Shown one piece after another: positions 60,645-64,000 of a stretch of DNA of 64,000 bases. The first letter of the stretch is position 1. The number at the start of each line of letters is the position of its first letter. The stretch is from Acidimicrobiia bacterium (lineage in GTDB: Bacteria; Actinomycetota; Acidimicrobiia; Acidimicrobiales; AC-14). The stretch lies in contig JAHFUR010000017.1 in assembly GCA_023264995.1 (NCBI GenBank), forward strand, positions 1 to 64,000, in the 5' to 3' direction. Below the pieces are notes generated by a model. That model had not been told where the DNA came from. It saw only the letters and a program-made list of their open reading frames with translations, and did not search any database. Position numbers and translations under genes: made by a program.

Positions 60645-61145
60645 GCTGGCGTCGTAGACCTCGTCCGCCGGCAGGCTCATGAGCCGCTCGGCCATCTCCT
60701 CCTTCAGGGCCTGGGCGCGCTGGGCTTCGGCCGGCGTCGGCGCGTCCCGGCAGGCGAGCTGGAGGAAGTCCTCCGGGATGTGCCCGGGACGCAGCACCAG
60801 GTCGACGAAGGTCCCCCGGTAGCCGAGCCGGAAGTAGAACCGGCCGCCCGGTGCTTCCGGGGCGTCGGCGCCGGCCGTGGCCGGTGCCGGCCCGTAGCGG
60901 TCGCCCGTGACGGCGCGGGTGACCATCTCAAAGGCGTCGCGAGCCCCGCCGCCGGGGAACCCGCTCTCGACGGTGATCTCCGAGCGCTCCGGCGGCCCCG
61001 CAGGCGACAGCAGGGGGAAGGCCCGCTCCATGGCCTTGAACGCGTGGGCCACGCCGGCGATCGAGCTCCGCCCGTGGTACTTCAGGAGGTCCTCGAAGGA
61101 GATGGAGATCGACCCGCCCTGATCAAGGACCACGAGTGACGCCAT
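60636..61145 (-). CDS. Protein of unknown function (weakly FmdE-like)
   Basis: 169 residues from the ATG at 61145. SFEDLLKYHGRSSIAGVAHAF, ERSEITVESGFPGGGARDAFEM and GRFYFRLGYRGTFVDLVLRPG are the notable stretches. The HG turn near the N-terminus loosely recalls the FmdE fold of formylmethanofuran dehydrogenase subunit E, but its metal-binding cysteines are missing. It is divergent from fbiC (starts about 80 bp apart). No firm function. Confidence 0.65.
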   Translation of the reverse strand: MASLVVLDQGGSISISFEDLLKYHGRSSIAGVAHAFKAMERAFPLLSPAGPPERSEITVESGFPGGGARDAFEMVTRAVTGDRYGPAPATAGADAPEAPGGRFYFRLGYRGTFVDLVLRPGHIPEDFLQLACRDAPTPAEAQRAQALKEEMAERLMSLPADEVYDASPG

Positions 61146-61212
61146 GGCGAATACTGCCCGATCGGCGCCGGCTGCGGCGGGCGGGGGTGACGCCGCCGTG
61201 CCGCACGCCACC

Positions 61213-61218
61213 TACGCT
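61213..61218 (+). promoter_or_regulatory. -10 box of fbiC
   Basis: TACGCT with exactly 6 nt to the GTG at 61225. It selects that start over the in-frame ATG at 61144. Confidence 0.6.
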
Positions 61219-61224
61219 GGCGGC

Positions 61225-63489
61225 GTGACACCGGCCGAGCTCCTGGGAATGCCGCTGCCCGACCTGCTGCCCGCCGCCGCGGCCGTACGCGACCGGGCCC
61301 ACGGGCCACGCGTGACCTACTCCCCGAAGGTGTTCATCCCCCTCACCCGCCTGTGCCGCGACCGGTGCGGCTACTGCACGTTCGCCACCGCTCCGGCCCG
61401 GCTCCCGTCGCCCTATCTCTCGCCCGAAGAGGTGGTGGCCATCGCGTCGGCCGGCGCCGGCGCCGGCTGCCACGAAGCCCTCTTCACGCTGGGCGAGGCC
61501 CCCGAGGACCGCTACCCGGCGGCCCGGGCCTGGCTGGACGAGCACGGCTACCGGTCCACCGTCGACTACCTGGCCGCCATGTGCGCCCTGGTCCTGGCCG
61601 AGACCGGCCTCCTCCCCCACGCCAACGCCGGCGCCCTGGCCCCGGCCGAGCTGGCCCGGCTGCGGCAGGTGTCGGCGTCGCAGGGGATGATGATCGAGAC
61701 GCTCAACGCCGGCCTCGACTGCCACCGGGGGGCGCCCGACAAGGCGCCGGCCCGCCGGCTGGCCACCCTCGACGCCGCCGGCGCCCTCGGCATCGCTTTC
61801 ACCACCGGGATCCTCGTCGGCATCGGCGAGAGCCGGGCCGACCGCATCGAGGCCCTGGAGGCCATCGCCGCCAGCCATCGGCGCCACGGGCACGTGCAAG
61901 AGGTCATCGTCCAGAACTTCGTGCCCAAGCCGGGTACGGCCATGTGGGGGGCGCCGGCGTGCCCGCCCGAGGAGGAGCTGTGGACCATCGCCGTCGCCCG
62001 GCTCCTCCTGCCGGCCGATGTGTCCCTCCAGGCCCCGCCCAACCTGTCGGAGGACTTCGGCCGCCTGCTCGACGCCGGGATCGACGACTGGGGCGGCGTC
62101 TCCCCGGTGACCCCCGACCACGTCAACCCGGAGCGCCCCTGGCCGGAGATCGAGCGACTGGCCGCCGTCACCGAGGCCCGGGGTTTCGAACTGGCGCCCC
62201 GGCTCACCATCTACCCCCGGTTCGCCCGCCAGCCCGAGCGGTGGCTCGACCCCGCCCTGCGCACCTCGGTGCTGGTCCGCGCCGATGCCGAGGGCCTCGG
62301 GCGCGACCGGCCCGACTGGCACGCCGGCGGTACCGCCCCGCCGCCTGTGCTCCTCCCCGGCTCCCCCCGGGCCGGATCGGCCGTCGCCGAGGTCCTCGCC
62401 GGCGTGCTGGGCGGCCAGGAGGTCGGCGTCGAGGAGATCGTGACGCTCTTCTCGGCCCGCGGCCGGGAGGTGGCCGCGGTGGCCGAGGTGGCCGACGACT
62501 TGCGCCGGCGCACCGTCGGCGAGGCGGTCACGTGGGTGGCCAACCGCAACATCAACTACACCAACGTCTGCACGTTCAAGTGCCGGTTCTGCGCCTTCTC
62601 CAAGGGCCCGCTCTCGCTGAACCTCCGGGGCGACCCGTACCTGCTGGGCGTGGAGGAGATCCAGCGCCGGGTCGTCGAGGCCGTCGAGCTCGGCGCCACC
62701 GAGGTGTGCCTCCAGGGCGGCATCCACCCCAGCTTCGACGGCAATTACTACGTCGACGTGTGCCGGGCGGTGAAGGAGGCGGCCCCAGGCATCCACGTCC
62801 ACGGGTTCACTGCGCTGGAGGTCACCGAGGGGGCGCGGCGGCTCGACGAGCCGCTGGCCGACTACCTGCGCCGGCTGATGGACGTCGGGTTGGCCACCCT
62901 GCCCGGGACGGCGGCCGAGATCCTCGACGACGAGATCCGCGCCGTGCTCTGCCCGGACAAGATCGACACCGAGCAGTGGCTCGACGCCCACCGGACGGCC
63001 CACTCGCTCGGGCTGCGGTCGAACATCACCATCATGTTCGGGGCCGTCGAGCAGCCCGTCCACTGGGCCCGGCACATGGTCCGGACCCGGGCGCTCCAAG
63101 CCGAGACCGGTGGGTTCACCGAGTTCGTACCGCTCCCCTTCGTGCACATGGCCACCCCGCTCTACCTCCAAGGCCGGGCCCGGCGGGGCCCGACGTTCCG
63201 CGAAACGCTGCTCATGCACGCCGTGGGGCGCATCGCCTACACCGGGTACGTGCCCAACATCCAGGTGTCGTGGGTCAAGCTCGGCGCGGCGGGCGCCCGC
63301 CAGATCCTCCAGGCCGGCGCCAACGACCTCGGCGGCACGCTCATGGACGAGAACATCTCCCGGGCCGCCGGCGCCGCGCACGGCCAGGGCATGGACGAGG
63401 CCGCGTTCGAGGCCATCGTGGCCCCCCTCGGGCGGCCCCTCGAGCAGCGGACCACGTTGTACGGCCGGGTGGCCGTGACCGCTGGCTAG
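61225..63489 (+). CDS. fbiC: FO synthase FbiC (CofG-CofH fusion)
   Basis: Makes the deazaflavin FO, precursor of coenzyme F420, from tyrosine and a ribityl pyrimidine. 754 residues with two radical-SAM domains: CofG-like first (CRDRCGYC, cysteines 44, 48, 51) and CofH-like second (CTFKCRFC, cysteines 449, 453, 456). LCLQGGIHPSFDG-type and GGTLMDENISRAAG stretches mark CofH. The GTG start is set by the leaderless promoter; an ATG 27 codons upstream gives a non-conserved extension. The stop shares CTAG with the convergent gene. The other F420 genes are not in the window. Confidence 0.96.
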   Translation: MTPAELLGMPLPDLLPAAAAVRDRAHGPRVTYSPKVFIPLTRLCRDRCGYCTFATAPARLPSPYLSPEEVVAIASAGAGAGCHEALFTLGEAPEDRYPAARAWLDEHGYRSTVDYLAAMCALVLAETGLLPHANAGALAPAELARLRQVSASQGMMIETLNAGLDCHRGAPDKAPARRLATLDAAGALGIAFTTGILVGIGESRADRIEALEAIAASHRRHGHVQEVIVQNFVPKPGTAMWGAPACPPEEELWTIAVARLLLPADVSLQAPPNLSEDFGRLLDAGIDDWGGVSPVTPDHVNPERPWPEIERLAAVTEARGFELAPRLTIYPRFARQPERWLDPALRTSVLVRADAEGLGRDRPDWHAGGTAPPPVLLPGSPRAGSAVAEVLAGVLGGQEVGVEEIVTLFSARGREVAAVAEVADDLRRRTVGEAVTWVANRNINYTNVCTFKCRFCAFSKGPLSLNLRGDPYLLGVEEIQRRVVEAVELGATEVCLQGGIHPSFDGNYYVDVCRAVKEAAPGIHVHGFTALEVTEGARRLDEPLADYLRRLMDVGLATLPGTAAEILDDEIRAVLCPDKIDTEQWLDAHRTAHSLGLRSNITIMFGAVEQPVHWARHMVRTRALQAETGGFTEFVPLPFVHMATPLYLQGRARRGPTFRETLLMHAVGRIAYTGYVPNIQVSWVKLGAAGARQILQAGANDLGGTLMDENISRAAGAAHGQGMDEAAFEAIVAPLGRPLEQRTTLYGRVAVTAG

Positions 63490-63725
63490 ACGGCGGGAGT
63501 GCGCTCGGCCCGCTCGGCCGGGCTCAACGAAAGGCCGTGCAGCAGGCGCTCGGACTGGCGGGCCACCAGCTTCTCGACATGCTCAGGCGAGGCCTGGCGG
63601 GACCGGGCGGCGTGGAGGATCACAGCCTTGGGGGACAGCACCCGCTGCTCAAACCACGACATGCCGAACAGCAGGAGGCTGAGCAGCCCCAACGACATCG
63701 GGACCAGGACCAGCGGGGACAACAT
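63486..63725 (-). CDS. Small single-pass membrane protein
   Basis: 79 residues from the ATG at 63725; a GTG at 63743 would add six. One membrane helix at the start (SPLVLVPMSLGLLSLLLFGMSW) is followed by a soluble, mostly helical tail (ARSRQASPEHVEKLVARQSE). No family is recognised. Its stop overlaps the fbiC stop (CTAG) on the other strand. Confidence 0.65.
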   Translation of the reverse strand: MLSPLVLVPMSLGLLSLLLFGMSWFEQRVLSPKAVILHAARSRQASPEHVEKLVARQSERLLHGLSLSPAERAERTPAV

Positions 63726-63796
63726 GCCTACATACTGCCCCACCGGAGGTGTCCCAAACGAGGATGGGCGCCCGACCGGCCGTGAGAAGGTGGGAT

Positions 63797-64000
63797 ATGA
63801 CCGAGCGTGAGCGCTACCGGACCGGCGACCCCGACCTCGACCAGCGCCTTCTGGACCTGCTGGCGGCCGCCGGCGCCGGCCGCGACGTCGACCAGCTCTT
63901 CGAGATCCTCGTGTCGGCGGTCAAGCTGGCCGGCGACGACGCCGACCGGCTGAACCTCAAGATCACCAACGCCGCCCTCCGGGAGATGCGGGAGGCGTTC
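63797..64000 (+). CDS. LOG-family (TIGR00730) Rossmann-fold protein, 3' truncated by window
   Basis: The first 68 codons only: TGDPDLDQRLLDLLAAAGAG, LFEILVSAVKLAGDDADRLN and LKITNAALREMREAF. This helical lead-in is typical of the longer actinobacterial LOG-family proteins, in which a nucleotide-binding Rossmann domain follows. Such proteins cleave nucleotide monophosphates or are uncharacterised. GAAGG lies 8 nt upstream of the ATG. The catalytic part lies beyond the window, so the assignment rests on the N-terminus. Confidence 0.7.
   Translation, partial: MTERERYRTGDPDLDQRLLDLLAAAGAGRDVDQLFEILVSAVKLAGDDADRLNLKITNAALREMREAF

Overview
The window is very GC-rich, densely packed actinobacterial DNA. 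It carries a fused CofG/CofH F420-cofactor synthase (FbiC), OpcA beside glucose-6-phosphate dehydrogenase, a FurA-KatG pair, a BldC/excisionase-like small regulator, DUF3052, CYTH-CHAD and Pst/PPK/PPX genes. This mix fits an Actinomycetota chromosome, perhaps an uncultured Acidimicrobiia-type lineage. That placement is inference from gene content only. No rRNA, tRNA, CRISPR array, insertion sequence or prophage was recognised.

Layout. 1-7810: a secreted metzincin-like protein with three LDTR repeats (cut by the window edge), MsrB, TrmI, and a leftward run of acyl-CoA synthetase, DacB-type carboxypeptidase, LON-domain protein and three small membrane proteins. 7868-12120: a single-chain two-half ABC exporter and a small membrane protein. 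12166-32151: a phosphate and polyphosphate island. It holds a soluble PhoR-like kinase, phoU, pstSCAB with a PHO box, a RegX3-like regulator, ppk1, CYTH-CHAD, a MutT1-like activity split over two genes, and ppx. A two-gene cassette at 20014-25207 interrupts it: an LCAT-like serine hydrolase followed by a 1,245-residue protein that joins a transglutaminase-like cysteine-protease domain to a STAND-type NTPase and a long helical tail. This is the best candidate for an undescribed, possibly defensive, system.

32225-36819: a SsuABC-like importer with a methyltransferase and a DszC/HsaA-like flavin monooxygenase, possibly organosulfur use. 36823-40353: an ArsR-controlled ACP, acyl ligase and ketosynthase mini-cluster. 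40370-42394: a BldC-like regulator, DUF3052, DedA and TetR. 42503-50404: pentose-phosphate genes (tkt, tal, zwf, opcA, pgl) with a FIST protein. 50401-54056: a redox cluster of ferredoxin, NuoF-like protein, ferric-reductase-like membrane protein and ApbE, containing a 68-bp tandem repeat. 54069-57727: SnoaL-like protein, an atypical P450, a di-iron protein, an ABM protein and a secreted protein. 57886-64000: furA-katG, an unknown protein, fbiC, a small membrane protein and the start of a LOG-family gene.

Gene control is compact. Many genes have a TAnnnT -10 box 6-8 nt before the start codon, so their mRNAs are probably leaderless; this was used to choose starts. Genes within operons usually overlap by ATGA, GTGA or TGATG. 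Convergent genes end within a few bases of each other or share a hairpin.
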